From contig NC_081412.1 in assembly GCF_030272615.1 (NCBI RefSeq), forward strand, positions 142,188,247 through 142,252,246: 64,000 bases of DNA. Direction: 5' to 3'. Both the position numbers and the translations under genes were made by a program. The notes beneath the pieces were generated by a model, which saw nothing but the letters and a program-made list of their open reading frames with translations, was not told the origin of the DNA and made no database searches. Below, piece by piece: positions 23,539-36,924 of the stretch. The stretch's first letter is position 1. Every line of letters starts with the position of its first letter. This stretch comes from Cryptomeria japonica. Taxonomy: Eukaryota > Streptophyta > Pinopsida > Cupressales > Cupressaceae.

Positions 23539-24669
23539 TATTGGAATCAATGAACACTGAGAGGGGGGCTGAATCAATGTTCTACAATTTTTAACTTTCT
23601 TGAACTAATTCTTAAACCACTTGATGCAAATGAATAAAAGAAGAGTACAAAAACTCAATACACACAAGCACAAAACCATAACACCAAAATTTTCACATGG
23701 AAAACCGGAAAGGGAAAAACCACAATGGGATTGAGACCCATAATATTAAAATACTATGATCAAGAGTATAATAATATTACAAGGGGAATGCACATGCATT
23801 CAGATACACTACCTAGAGCTCACTGCTCAATTACAAGAGATGGCTACAACCCTCGGAGAACTCACTGTCCTACAAATAATTACAAATAATAACATGAATG
23901 TTTGAACTGATGAATAACATCTACAAATGCCAAAGTGCAATTCTATTTAAGCACAAAGTATCTTACTTCCACTATTCTGATACATTGCTCTGTTATGTTG
24001 TTTTGTCATACATCAAAGCATAAATCCAAAGATAGCGCACAAATGCTCATACAATCTTCACACACCAACATCAATCTCCAAAATATCATATAGATCGGTC
24101 TTATATATCTGTATCACGTGTTTTAGGTTACCAACATGTCGGCTCCAAAAACATTTACAAAACATGAAACATGTAGAAATAAGTTGGCTCAATTTGATTA
24201 CAAATGCACATGTGGACCAAAACAAATTGATTATATGCTTCATATATGTCAACTTGACAACCTCGAACTCAGAACCAATCAACAAAATCATCCTGAAGAT
24301 TCCACATAACATGCTACACCACTAATTATCCAAATAACCTTGTTCTTCTTGAAATGTTGGATCCTGAATATTGCATGAGAATCCATACCAAAGGCTAGGA
24401 TTGTGGACTAAGCTATTCGAATCATCAAATTGACTACCTCTTCAACTACAAAAAAAAATTTGTACCCAAAATTGAGTTCTACTCAATGTACTCATATTCT
24501 GACAAACATTGTGTTCCACCTCCCAAACTAAAGCGAAGTAGACTTTGAACTTCTAATAGAACGATTCTACATATTTTGGATGATGCTTCTGATCTAAGTT
24601 GTAATGAATGACAACTCCTAAACAATCCTCAAGCACTTATCTCTTCTGGTATAGTGTCTCTTTCCAACA
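23539..24669 (-). mobile_element. 3' LTR of element A
   Basis: This 1131-base LTR is closely similar over its whole length to 29650-30793. The left end is TATTGGAATC (ancestral TG changed to TA), and the right end is TTTCCAACA directly against a polypyrimidine block. Both copies share GGGAAAAACCAC and ACAAGGGGAATGCACATGCATT. The many scattered differences show an old insertion. Confidence 0.93.
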
Positions 24670-24692
24670 ATCTCCCCCTTTGGCATTGATGA
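24670..24692 (-). other. Polypurine tract of element A
   Basis: The plus strand reads ATCTCCCCCTTTGGCATTGATG, so the minus strand has AAAGGGGGAGAT against the LTR. The same motif precedes the 3' LTR of element C (62394-62405) and the LTR at 31448-32899 (32900-32922). Confidence 0.9.
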
Positions 24693-24883
24693 TAACACTT
24701 GGTGAAAAATGACCGTGTTAAACCAAAAATATCAAACATTGCAAAATTTCAAAACTTTGAAAATGCAAGATTCCAACAAGCTCCCCGTGAGAATATACAA
24801 CATTTTTCACTTCTCTCTCCCTCTTTGAAATCAATAGAAAAGGTAGGTATCCTCTCAAAATTATATTTACAAGGGTATACACA

Positions 24884-27800
24884 TCAACTTACAAAAATAG
24901 TCTTCAAGGAGTGCAAGTGATCATTCCAACCTTTTGTCAAGTTCTCCAAAATATTGATGAGAGCACTGAAAAAGATATGCATGCATTTCCTCTCCTTTGA
25001 GATCTGATGGAACACTCGTATTCAATGCATTCATAGAATCCTACTGACTACTAAGTAGAGTATCCAATCGGGGAGTGATTAGGTTCCTTAGATCTCCCAC
25101 TTTACCAACTATTCTATCTTTCTCTTGATTCAGGCTCTTGATTTTATCTAGGAGAACCATCATCTGAACTTCATAATGACTAGAAAAGGTAGCTTGGGGG
25201 GTATAGGACTAAGATATATTGGCCAGTTATCCTTCACACCCCTTTATCTTCTTATCAAGCTCTATAGTGAACTTCGACTATAGAATCTACATGACTTCTA
25301 GATTTTTCCTCCTTCGTCCAATGCCTCCTGAATTCCCTTCACACCAATAAATAGACTGATCATATCACCTTCAACCATTCTCAAAACTGTCCTTAACCTC
25401 ATGGCATTGAAACAGTTCAGTACTTTTACATCTACAACTTTCTTTAGGGATTCAAAATGGGATTCCATTGACTTAGGGATACTTCTCATCTTGTCGGAGG
25501 GTGAGTCAAGAGTGTCTTGCTTGAAAGATTACAAAATTTTCTCAAGAACACTTGTGGCTAAGGATATAAGCTCTTTTTCCTCAGTGTGAGACTTCAAAAA
25601 TTCTTCACTGGCTTTAGCTTGGGCTTCAAAAAGTCTTCACTGGCTTTAGCTTGGGCGATTGCCACAAATTTGACTTCTTGGACATGAGATAAGGAATTAA
25701 GATTGATGGGTACTTGAGTGAGATCTATGTCACTTATTATTTACTTGCCCTTTTTAGATTCCATAGTGCCTCTTGCCACTAGAACCTATTCAACTTTTCC
25801 TTCATCTTTCTTCTTCTCTATATCTTCTTCCTTCTCATTATCAGCTTCCTCAACTTTCTTCTTTGATTTAGTAGTTATCATCAGAGGATTTTGGGTTGCT
25901 TCACTATAGTCTGCAATCTTTTGATTATCATCAATATCATCTACAAGAGTAACTTGTTAAGTTGTTTGTTCATCTCATTTTACAATTTTTGGCTCATCTC
26001 CTATGGGTGGCATCCCAAGGACTTGCAGGATAGACTTTTGAACACTTTCTAGAGATTTATCAGGAACTACATCATACTCATACTTTTTAAGTATTTCCCT
26101 CAAAATTTCCCATGTCTCCTTGTGTACATCCTCATTCTTGCCAATCATTATTTTATTTACTCTAGTTTTGATTCTGAATCTTTTTATATTCTCTTCAAGA
26201 AATCTATCAACTTATGTCTTGGAAATTACTGAAAAAAGTTTCACTAGATCATATTCCCTTATTCTCTCCTCTTCTATTCTAGCAGTTTCTTTTCTCAAAT
26301 CCAAAATATCATACAAAATTTTAGGAACTTCAGATGCAATTTCTATAAGCACCCATACTTATTCAAATATACAATTGTAGCCTCTTCTAGTGATCTATTC
26401 CCTTTCTCATCCAATCTATCATAAAATTGAGAAAATAATTTAAGATTACCTTGTTCTATTATTGCTTCCATCACTTTCTTAAGGGTTATGTTGTATTATT
26501 CAGCTTCAACTCTGGGCTTCTTGCTAGGCTGACTTTCTCCGGAAGGTTGCATCTTGATAACCTTAGCAATAGTAGCACTCTTCTTGACTTATATCACTAC
26601 TTCATTTGATTCAGTCTCCTCTTCCATAGTGACTACCACATAAACTCTTCCTGGTTTCCCTTTCTTCCTCTTCTCAGCTCCACTAGATGGTTTGGATTGA
26701 GGCTTTGGTGGAGGGATAGGATTTTGAGCACTAGAGGAAGGTGTTGATATCCTTGTTTGCCTTGGCTTAGGTGAAGGAGTTTTCAGCTTGGTCTTCTTTG
26801 GTTTGACCATATCTTCTTCTTTCAATATGTTCCTCTCTTGGACTCTTTAGACCACTTCTTTTGTAATTCCCATATCCTCCACTAGCTACTCCACTTCCTT
26901 CTTGACTCTTCTCTACATTCCAAGTTTGGTGAATTGGGAGTGCAGGATCAAGCTTTTCTCCTTATATGTCCCAAATATTACCTTTAAATGTCTACCAATT
27001 TTCTTAAGAGGTGTTGAGCATATTCATTAAGAGTATCATCATCAACCTCATACCTTATGGGCATGATTGAAGTTATCCTAGGTTCAACAGACTCCATCAA
27101 GCATTGATTTGTGTCCACCATGAAGCATATGGTATCTTCATACTTTTCCATAATTTCCTTAGGGATCCTTTCCTTTCTCTGCATCATGCTTTGGAAAGTT
27201 TTGAAGTATCCCCAAAAAATAGCTTTATGAGCTTGTGCATCTCCTAACCCTTCTAGAGTTTCCTTCATTTGCACCACCACTAGCCTGCCATAGGCCCATT
27301 GAACTTTTCCTACAATGGGGACCTCATTCATGAAATAGAAGTATAGGCAGATAATCAAGGTACCAAATTTGAATACATGTTTTTTGACATGCTTTAGCTT
27401 CTTCAGATTGTTCAAGAGTTCACTCTGGAGCACCCCACATAGATCATACAACTTATCTTCTTTGAGAATTTAATAGGCAACATAAATAGTCGTACTAGAT
27501 ACTGAGTTGTCCATGTTGGATTGATAGACCTTGTATCTCATCACCATGGATGAAAACTTAACATCATATTCAATAATGTCGGTGATTGTCATCAATCTCC
27601 CATCATGTTTGGAACTAGTTGCCTCTGTCACGGTCTGGTTCTTTACATTCCTTAGGCCAGGAACTTCACTGGTAGCATTCAAGCATGTTATGGCTTTGAT
27701 TTAAAGATTTGTGATCTTGTGCAACTTGTCAATCCATCTGAATTCACCATGAAATTTCCTCAGAATGTATCTAGCCCATTCAACTTCGTAAAAAAATGGA

Positions 27801-28099
27801 AAGTTTATGAATTGAATGAGACCCTTATCCTAGAGAGATTTAAATTTGGGTTTTAGGTTTCTCATGCCATCTATCATGTGCCCTATATAAAGTTTCATCA
27901 TTTTAGTATTATCAATTTTTTCAATGTTGCAATGGATTTAAGCCCTAATATATTCAACATATAAAACACCATATAGAACGGATGAAAATGCTCCTTTTGG
28001 ATCATCTTCCATCGATTTAAATGGGTTTTTTTTAAACTTCGGTCTCGCCCTATTAGTTATGTCAACAACCAATGGATTTGCCACACCAGATGATGCTAT
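24884..28099 (-). pseudogene. Element A ORF2, unknown conserved protein
   Basis: A large decayed minus-strand frame follows the gag-like gene where pol would be expected. Recognisable blocks match element C in the same order. The N-terminal block has PLVVDITNR and VLYVEYIRA (28070-27930). The middle domain has VKFSSMVMRYKV, YDLCGVLQSELLNNLKK and FKFGTLIICLYFYFMNE (27570-27310). A Lys/Pro/Ser-rich linker lies at 26825-26589. A helical C-terminal part follows, and the tail ends in a TGA at 24884-24886. No polymerase, protease or integrase motif was found. Stops and frameshifts occur throughout. The start near 28099 is inferred from element C (ATG apparently changed to ATA). Confidence 0.75.
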
Positions 28100-28529
28100 T
28101 GTTTAATTTTAGGTTATAAAAAAGAGAAAGTAATCAGACTCTAAAAATATATTTTGGTCTCCAACCAGATGCAAGAAATATTTTTCAAATCTCTTTAAAG
28201 CTCTAGGTTCACTATACAATATTCTATGCCAAGCTCTCCTACTCTTTCACTTCGAACACAATGTGAGAAATGAGAGTTAAATCACCCTTTTATCCACTGC
28301 ATACCTAACTTTTAGGTATAATAAATTCTCAACCCTAACTCTTTCATATGCTTCGTATCTCATGAATATTATTCTAGAGTCTCAAATCGACATGAAGCCT
28401 TCTAGAGATCTTTCAGGACTGACTATACAATAATTCACAATTATTTGCAACTCACCACAGCTAGTATCAGATCTCAGATAGGGGTTTTTAAGAGTTTACA
28501 TGAAAATTTTCCCCCTAAGGCCAAGTGCC

Positions 28530-29581
28530 TTAGTTACCAGATGAGGTTCCAACACTAGAATTAGGTGCAAACTCATTTACTGCATCTGAATCACCCTTTT
28601 AGACCCATTTCTTCTTGTACTACTCTATGACCTCTTCAACCTACACTTTACCCTTATCATCTGACTTGTTCTTGTCTGTCAGAGCATTCTTGTTCATATT
28701 CTTTCTTTTGTAGAATTTTGCAATGTGACCGGATTTGTTGCAAACATAGCAAACAATGTTGTTTCTCTGATGAGGCCTAGAATTACCTTGATTTCCCCTT
28801 TCCTTGTATTGATTAGCAATATATCCAAATATTCCACAAGCATAGCATCTCATATTTCTCCTATTTACCATACTTCTGCATTCATTTGACTTATGACCAT
28901 ATTTATTACAATTGAAACATTGTTCAAAGAATGATGAACTACTTTGATTTGCCCTATTTCTACATTGACTTGCCATTTGACCAAATTTGTTGCAAACAAA
29001 GCATTTAACATTGAATCTATAAGCATTATGTTGTCTTACCCGTATATCTCTTGTTATTTTGATGATAAGGTTTAGCATTTCTTTGACCAAATCCGAAGCT
29101 TTCTGCTTTCTCATATCCAAGTCCTCGTGTATCATCTTTACTCTTGACTTTGTAGCATCTCATCTAGCTTAGCTGAGCTAGTGCATTGAATTTCTCCTTG
29201 TACTCATTAGTAGTGGTAAGTTTATCTCTCACAATTATGATTTGGTTTTCAAGGTCTTGCTCATTATTCTTGGATTGTATGAATTCAAGATTTAGTAGGT
29301 CATTTTCATAATTTAGTCTACAACATTCATTAGTTCTATCCTTTAATAATTGAGTCAAACTTTCCTCATTCTTCTTCATGTCTTCAATCTCCTTTGTCAG
29401 TGTCCTTGAGTTTTTCCACAAGCTCCTTTCTCTTTTCTCTGGATGAGTTCACTTTTTGCTTCAATGATTCAATAAATTCTTTAGCATCGCTCAGATTTCT
29501 TCTCAGGCTACTTGCTTCTTTTCTTGCTTTACCTAGATCTTCAAGTGCCACAGTGAGTTGTTTTTGTAAACTAGAGTCCAT
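28530..29581 (-). pseudogene. Element A ORF1, Gag-like protein with four zinc knuckles
   Basis: The minus strand starts at MDSSLQKQL (29581) and runs through a long coiled-coil region rich in Leu, Lys and Glu. Four CCHC knuckles follow near 29005-28700. The first has His replaced by Gln, the second (CFNCNKYGHKSNEC) is intact, the third has lost His and the last Cys, and the fourth ends in Tyr. A frameshift near 29400 and stops near 29160 break the frame. The protein ends TSSGN-stop, as in element C. The role is inferred to be RNA packaging; no known capsid domain was recognised. The frame stays open upstream through the primer-binding site. Confidence 0.82.
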
Positions 29582-29635
29582 TGATTCTCTATCCTGGATC
29601 TTCCTCAAGCTATTAGGCTTTCTCAAAGGAACTAG

Positions 29636-29647
29636 GCTCTGATACCA
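29636..29647 (-). other. Primer-binding site of element A
   Basis: The plus strand reads GCTCTGATACCA; the minus strand TGGTATCAGAGC matches the initiator tRNA-Met 3' end. It is two bases from the 5' LTR edge at 29650. Confidence 0.93.
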
Positions 29648-29649
29648 AT

Positions 29650-30793
29650 TGTTGAAATTGATGAACACTAAGAGAGGAGTGAGTTAGTGTTCTACAATTT
29701 TTAACTTTATTGAGCTAATTCTTAAACCACTTGATGCAAATGAATAAAAGTAAAGTGCATAAAGTCAATACACACAAGCACAAAACCATAACACCGGAAT
29801 TTTTACATGGAAACCCAGAAAGGGAAAAACCACGGTGGGATTGAGACCCACAATATTAAAATACTGTGATAAGGAGTATATAAATATTACAAGGGGAATG
29901 CACATGCATTTAGGCACACTTCCTAGAGCTTACTACTTAATTACAGGAGAGGGCTACAACCCCCAAAGGACTCATTGTCATACAAATGATTACAAATAAT
30001 AACATGAGTGTCTGAACTGATGAATAGAACCTACAAATGCCAAAGTGTAGTTCTAGTTAAGCACAAAGCATCTTACTTCCACTATTCTGGCACACTGCTC
30101 TATTCTGTTGTTTTGTCATACACCGAAGTGTAAATCTAAAGATAGCATACATGAAACTACACACAAATTCTCATACAATCTTCGCACACCAACATTGATC
30201 TCCAAAATGATCATATAGATCGGTTTTATATATCTGCATTACTTGTTTTATGTTACCAATATGTCAGCTCCAAAAACATTTACAAAGCATGAAATGTGTA
30301 GAAAGAAGTTGGCTCAATCCAATTACAAATGCACATGAAGACCAAAACAAATTGATTATATGTTTCACATATGTCAGCTCAACAACCTCGAACTCAAAAC
30401 CAATCAACAAAATCATCCTAAAGATTCTGTATAACACGCTAAACCACTAATTATCCAAATAACCTTGTTCAATCTGAAATGTCGGATCTTCAATATTTCA
30501 TGAGAATCCATACTGAAGGCTAGGATTGTGAACTAAGCTATTCCAATAATTGAATTGACTAACTCTTCCACCGCAAACAAAAATGTGCACCCAAAATTGA
30601 GTTCTACTCAATGTACTCATATTTTGATGAGCATTGTGTTCCACCTTCCAAACTTAATCAAATTAGACTTTGAACTTTCAGTAGAATAATTCTGCATATT
30701 CTAGATGACGCTTTTGATCTAAGTTGCCATCAATGATAGCTCGAAACAATCCTCAAACACTTATCTCTTCTCGTACAATATCTCTTGCCAATA
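29650..30793 (-). mobile_element. 5' LTR of element A
   Basis: This is the partner of 23539-24669. It begins TGTTGAAATTG and ends CTTGCCAATA, where the final CA has become TA. The primer-binding site lies just left, and the duplication acttt follows at 30794. The minus-strand element is complete from 23539 to 30793, 7.3 kb. Confidence 0.93.
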
Positions 30794-31406
30794 ACTTTGC
30801 CAAATTCGCTCAACTCAAAAGCAACAAGCTTTCCAATCAGCATGTCTCTGGTCACATCTGTCACAATCTGGATCTCTTTAATAACAACAACCTTGTGCTT
30901 GTAAGCAGTAGGCAGGGATCTCAACACTTTGGCCACAATATCCAATACTCCACCAACACATCTGATATTCAATACAAGCTCATTCACCCTCTACATAAAG
31001 GAGGTAATGTTCTCATCTTCACCCATCTTTAGCATTTCATACTTTCCCTTCAATATTTGCAACTTAGCAACTTTAACATAACTATCACCTTCATATAAAG
31101 TCTCTAGCTTCTTCCAGATCTTATGAGTAGTATGCAAATCCATCACATTAGTCATCTCAGAATCTGTCAAGGAACTCAACAATGCTTCCTTTGCTCTAAT
31201 TTTTAATTTGGCTTCCTTAATTTCATCCGAAGTAGTAGGACCATCTTGAGGAACATTATACATGTATTTTTAGTAATCTTCCAATAGTCTTCATCAATAT
31301 ATCTCAAATGATATTCCATTTGGTTCTTCGAGAGAGTGTAATTCATTCCTTCAAATCTTGAACTATCCATCTTAAAAGAAAAGGTTGACATCCCAGATAT
31401 CCTCAA
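30794..31406 (-). pseudogene. gag: Ty1/copia Gag N-terminal part
   Basis: This is the front of the copia gene cut off by element A. It encodes MDSSRFEGMNYTL, SKNQMEYHLRYIDE and then IWKKLETLYEGDSYVKVAKL, matching the DUF4219 and UBN2 Gag regions of plant copia elements. A Trp of the family (YxLWKN) is Ser here. A frameshift lies near 31265 and a TAG near 30990 fits a changed CAG. The coding sequence breaks off at 30794 and resumes at 23538. The primer-binding site at 31434 lies just upstream. Confidence 0.9.
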
Positions 31407-31433
31407 GCGACTAAGATTCTTCTAGAGGATCTA

Positions 31434-31445
31434 GCTCTAATACCA
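31434..31445 (-). other. Primer-binding site of the copia element (one change)
   Basis: The plus strand reads GCTCTAATACCA; the minus strand TGGTATTAGAGC differs from the usual TGGTATCAGAGC by one C-to-T change. It lies between the copia gag and the LTR at 31448. Confidence 0.85.
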
Positions 31446-31447
31446 AT

Positions 31448-32899
31448 CATTGGAAACAATGCAACAAACTAAGAGGGGGGTGAATCAGTTTGCACAAAAA
31501 CTTTACATAATTCAAACTTAATTTTAGATATGATAATTAACAGTTAAAGAACAGATTAATACCACATCAATAAAACACATAAAACAAACATTTTGGATGT
31601 GGAAAACCCAGTTAAGGGAAAAAACATGATGGGAACCTACCCACAATGAGATAATACCCTGTTAGGTGTAAGTGAAATATTACAATGGGGAATGCACATG
31701 CATTCGATCTTACTCCCTAGAGCTCATTGCACAAATACAATAAGGGCAACAACCTTGGAGAAGACTCATTGTCTTACAAAAGATTCAAACAATAATCTAG
31801 ACTACATGAACTAAGAAAATAGCATCTCCTAATGCCTAATTACAGTTGCGGTTAAGCACATATACCCAAACTCTTCTCTTATACTTCTGCACACTCTTCC
31901 ACACCTCTTCACTCTTCTCTTTTTCTTCTAAGTGATTAGTACAATATTTGCACATGCAAATGCTTCTCTCAAATAAATATTACATATATATATACAAATC
32001 ATCAACATATACTTCAAGGTCGGCTAAACCCTTTACATAAATTACAAAACAATAACCTCACACACTACAACAACACATGTAGACTAAACAATGTTGGCTA
32101 AGACATAGTTTGGACCCAGATCAACACCAAAATTATAAAACACCTCCAAGAATTATGCCTCGATCATCCACAACATGCTACAACTCCATAAATGTTACAT
32201 AACATGAAGAACACCACCGGATCAATAAAATGATCAAGATCGTACACAATGATCGTTATGGACCAACAACATAGATAGAGCATGATCTACCAACATTCAC
32301 AAGCAATGTGGATTGCATCGCAATAATTGCAACAACTCAGATTACTAGAATCATCATCATCTCTTTACCGGAGCTCAAGAACACCAACACAACATATTGT
32401 CAACCTTAAATATTCGCTTGTGGATTTCCAAATCATGAACCACCAGAATTGAGGACACACCTGAAATTCCTAGATACTCTGCCAAATTCGCACACAAAGA
32501 TATTGCAATTATGAAGAAATGTGGAGCACAAACTATAATACTGAATAACATAAACAACTGAGAAATAACCATAGTATCGGGCCTCACAACCCTATTAAAT
32601 CATCATGTGGACAACTAAAACTTATGCTAAATCAACTAGAGATACATATCTCAAAACGTATTAAACTGCATTAGCTCAACTGCAACACTATTCTAGCAAA
32701 CATCTCAATAATATCCAACAATCAAACCCAAAACACCTTCCGATAAGAGTAGATATCGAGCCTCAAAATTGCATAAAGTAAACATATATACATTGCATAA
32801 TAGAGAAACAACATATACTAAAGAAAACTTCTAGACTGAATTAAAGACATACATTCTAGACCAAATTACATCCATAACATCAATGACAATAGGTGAACA
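31448..32899 (-). mobile_element. LTR shared by copia element and element B
   Basis: This 1.45 kb LTR has a primer-binding site on its left followed by the copia gag, so for the copia element it acts as 5' LTR. On its right is a polypurine tract followed by element B ORF2, so for B it acts as 3' LTR. The left end reads CATTGG (TG changed to CA) and the right end GTGAACA. It shares the plan of the element A and C LTRs, including an AAGAGGGGGGTGAATCA block and a GGGAAAAAACATGATGGG block, but is otherwise distinct. Neither element has a matching LTR at its other end in this window. Confidence 0.8.
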
Positions 32900-32922
32900 A
32901 TCTCCCCCTTTGTCATTGATGT
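32900..32922 (-). other. Polypurine tract of element B
   Basis: The plus strand reads ATCTCCCCCTTTGTCATTGATG, almost the same as the tract of element A. On the minus strand it directly precedes the LTR at 31448-32899. A second similar block (ACTCCCCCTTTGGCAATAATG) lies at 33031-33051. Confidence 0.85.
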
Positions 32923-33165
32923 CAAGATAAAGTAGTACATTATAAGTTTGGTTTTAGGAATAACAATTGAAATAACAACTATCAAATTGTTTGAGAGTTT
33001 GTATAAAATGATATAAAAATATTGCTAACACTACTCCCCCTTTGGCAATAATGACAAAGGGCCAAAAGGTAGAAATAGTGCATAACAAAGAAACTGAAAA
33101 ACTCCCTCTAAGGGAGACAACTATTGTCAACTGGAGAACTATTGAATATTTTGAATGTGTGTGGT

Positions 33166-35809
33166 CTAGGAGTCCTTGTGTTTATCCCAATGAGAGATAG
33201 CCTTTGATAGGAACTCGATTTGTACCTACATGGATGCGTGAAGTTTCTTTGCCTCTTGAATGGAACCATGTTCATAATATGTTAACTGATTGGCTATGGA
33301 GAGGGCTCGATTCATGATGGATATTCTTTCATTTCTCAAATCTCACAATTTAGTTAAGCAAAGAGTGAAATCATCACTTTGCTATTGTAACTCATAGTAT
33401 TTCTCATGAAGCTCCTCAATTGTGGATCTTCTAAAACTAGATAAATCCTTAGACAACTCATAATTTGGATAAGTCTGCTAGAACTTTTAGTAAATAATAT
33501 TCATTTCATCCTTGATACTCTTTGTGGCATCTGGCCACTGAAGGTTGTATGATAAGATTATATCACCATTTTCCAAATATGTCTGACCTTGAGAGATAAG
33601 TTGTGAGAGTTGATTATGTGTAGTCTCACACTTGGCCTTAAATTCATGCAATAATTTCTCTCATAGATCCTCTTCATCTTTCTCATATTTTTCCTTTAAT
33701 TTCTTAGCATGATTATTCAATTAACTGATTAACATCTTGCATTTGTCTACATTGGGGGTGTTTGGATATAATTGACACTTAGGCATTGCAACATGGAGTG
33801 TTGCCAACAAATCCTCAAAAAATTTACCCTTTTCCTAAAAATCTTGTTTACCAGATGAAAGAAATGCTACTCCAATTTGGAGTTTCTGAACCAAATCAAT
33901 ATTTGATAAATCAACTGACTATATGGACAAAGTGCTAGGTTGAATGATTAAAGGTGCAGTAAATAATTTCTTCCATGAATTTTTAGTAGTATCAAAGATA
34001 GTACCAATCATTGTAATTGACCCAGTTACATTCACACTTGGTTCCTTTACCAGATTATCTATCTTTTCTTCTACTAGGACCTTGCACTCATGTTCCTTCC
34101 TTTTAGGCTTAGCTACACTTGTTGATCTTGATCATTAGGACCATCAATTTCCTTGTCTTTTTTGGCTTCTAGAGTTACCAAAGGAACATCAAAAGTTTCA
34201 GGGGCATCCATCACATTATCCATAACAGATGTATCATCAAGTAGATTATTATCATAATTATCAACTGGGTTGTCAACAGGATTGTTAGACACAATTTTCA
34301 ATCTCATCGGTAGGGGTACTAGAGTCAATAGAGGGAAACAAGCCAAGATTCTTGGCAATGGAGAAAATATTTCCATGATTTCATTTTTAAGCTTCTCATT
34401 GACATTATTTTTACCTAACATAAGACTGCCTAGGATTCTCTTGGTTCTCAGTTTAGTTTTGCAATCTTCTATGAGAGTAGCCTTATTGTCTTTAGAGAGA
34501 GAGGAGCCAACAAACTCAAAAAATTGACCCTTAATAGTTTGTTCTTCTTCTCTAGCAATTTGTCTAATCCTAATCAATTCTTCATACAATTCATTTAGAA
34601 TATCACCTTTAAACTATTCTGCAGTATCTACAAATTTGACACAGTATAATAGAAAATCTTTAATTATACTATTTTGATCCTCGGCATAAATATTGCCTAT
34701 CTCTTTTGGGATTTTTCCTTGAGAAAGGGATTCATATAGGCTTTCTGCAGCAATTGACTTCTTGACTTTCTTGGCCTTAGCCTTCCGGACATGTATATGG
34801 TATTACTCTATTTCTTCCCCTTCTTTAGACTCAAGAATTATAGTCTTTCTCTTGGCTTTTGTTGACTTATTTGGGGAATCAAATGAGGGAAGCTCCTTCT
34901 GAGTGGCTTTAGATACTCTGGATGTGTTGGCAAGCCTTCTGAAACACCTAAACTCAAATACCTATTCCTCAGTGAGATTTACCTTAGCCATGGATTACTA
35001 AATCACTTTCTTTACAATCTTTTCATGATCCTTCCTTGTGAGTTCTATGCGAACCTTCAAATACTTCTCATCCATGGTGCCAAAACATTCTCGAGATTCA
35101 ACAATCAAACATTATAACAAAACTTGAGCTACACTTTCAAGCATCTCCTAGCTAACATCATATCCAAATGGAGGGATCCAGACCTTCCTCTGCACAACTA
35201 CCTCCATGTAGCACTTATCAGTTGTAAGTACAAAAGTGATGTCATTATTGTACTTGACAACTATTTCCTTTAGTATCCTTTGCCTTCTCTACATGCTCAA
35301 CTAAAAAAATAGAGAAGAAAGCTACAAACGCATCTTCTCTTGCATTGCTACTGATGAACTTGTTTAACCTTTCTACAATCTGATGAGCTACAAGTGTATC
35401 TGGAGACTAGTAAACCCTTCCTTGGATTGGGTAACTCTTGTAACAAGTAAAATACAATACACAAGAATAGGGTTCCAAATTTGAAAGAGAACTCTTTTTC
35501 TTCTTGCATTGTGTAAGATACTCTAGGAACTATTGTTAGAAGATCTCACAAAGATCAAAATATTTATTCAACTCTGCCATTTAATAAGCCATATTTACTA
35601 TCATGGTCGAAATGGAGTTTTCCCTATTGGTGAAGTAAATCTTATTTCCAACTATCATTGATAAATACTTTATAGTTGGATTCTTAATGGTGTCAATTGC
35701 CAGAGAACATTTGTCAAAGGTTGCACCAATTAAATCCATGACATCCTTGTTCTTAGTCGATTTCAGATCGGGAATCTCTCTAGAATCACTCAAACCGGTA
35801 ATTATTTTT
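33166..35809 (-). pseudogene. Element B ORF2, 5'-truncated copy
   Basis: The middle domain is recognisable at 35790-35450: SDSREIPDLKS, IKYLSMIVGNKIYF, FDLCEIF and FKFGTLFLCIVFYLLQEL, aligned with elements A and C. The helical C-terminal part lies at 34760-34420 (LIRIRQIAREEEQTIKGQFF), and the frame ends near 33166 (HWDKHKDS-stop). The N-terminal block, ORF1 and 5' LTR are missing because the family D repeat begins at 35810. Stops and frameshifts are frequent. Function unknown. Confidence 0.7.
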
Positions 35810-35999
35810 TGTAACTAGGAAATCAAGAATAAGATTCAAAACCTAAATTAGGTAACCACAAACATAACAAGATATGAAATTGATCTTAATACATTAAATA
35901 GAGTTATGAAGATAAGACAATCAAAATAAATGTAAACCATCACAAACGTAGATGTCTCCGCCATAATTATCCACTATTCTTCTTTCACCTTCAAATAGG
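35810..35999 (-). mobile_element. Family D repeat, copy 2, left part
   Basis: It begins TGTAACTAGGAAATC and matches 18879-19065 in order, including AGGTAACCACAAAC and the terminal CTTCAAATA. It is cut by element C at 36000 and continues at 63296. Confidence 0.7.
35995..35999. repeat. Target-site duplication of element C, left
   Basis: atagg here is repeated exactly at 63296-63300, flanking element C. Confidence 0.92.
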
Positions 36000-36922
36000 T
36001 GTTGGGATTTGACACTCATCCGAGTTATAGGTTTTTTCATTGTTGGCAACACACTTCAAGGGATATCTGGAAATCAAGGTAGTTGACATTCACTTCACCA
36101 ACATTTAGGGAACTGACAGGCATGTAACCGGCAAACTTGGAACCGGTATTCTAAGGCCAACATAGGAGATTGATTCGACAAGCGTGGAAGTGGAAACAGT
36201 CATATTGTTTCATGTTTATATTTTTTTTGCACCAAAATGTGTCTTATCATTTGTAATATGATTGTAAGACAACATAAGGAATTTATGTTTATTCGTGTAA
36301 ATGGTATTTAAGTCAGTCTGGGTTAGGTCATTCTGTGGATATGATAGATAAGAGATGTGATAGGTTATGTGATGGTATATGAGAAAGATCTTGATTGTTA
36401 GAATGTGAGTGTAAATATCTATAATCAGTCTTGATTATTTGTCTAGAGGTTTGGGAAGCGATCTAAGCTACCAATAAGGGAGGTTACAATATAACTGGTA
36501 CAGACAGTGCTTAAACTGGAACTCATCTAGCATAGTAGATGCACATTCTGGGTTCATTTTTTGTTTGTAATCCAATACTTTGGATCTGTAGTCAGTGAGG
36601 AACCTTTTGTGATGAACAGTGTGCTCTAGGCATTGTGCCTTCATGCATGTACAAGCCCCTATTGTAATATTTATTCAGTTGGCTAGTGGATATATATTGT
36701 GGGTCTCCAATCCCACCATGGTTTTTCCTCTTTGAGGTTTTCCACGTATAAATCTCTATGTTATGGTGTTGATTCATGTGGTTGCACTAATATTACTTGT
36801 TGTTAGTTTATTTTATGCATACTAGTTAATAACTGGATTTGTTAATAAGGCTACAATTATTATACCCGACAGAACACTGATTCAGCCCCCCCCCCTCCAC
36901 TCAATGTTCTTGGCTTCCAATA
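36000..36922 (+). mobile_element. 5' LTR of element C
   Basis: This 923-base LTR starts TGTTGGGATTTG and ends TTCCAATA (final CA changed to TA). It is repeated at 62406-63295. A TATTTAAGTCAGTC block near 36306, kept in both LTRs, could hold the promoter TATA box. The U5-like part has GTGGGTCTCCAATCCCACC, a small inverted repeat also seen in the other LTRs of this family. A run of C followed by CTC lies close to the end. Confidence 0.95.
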
Positions 36923-36924
36923 AT

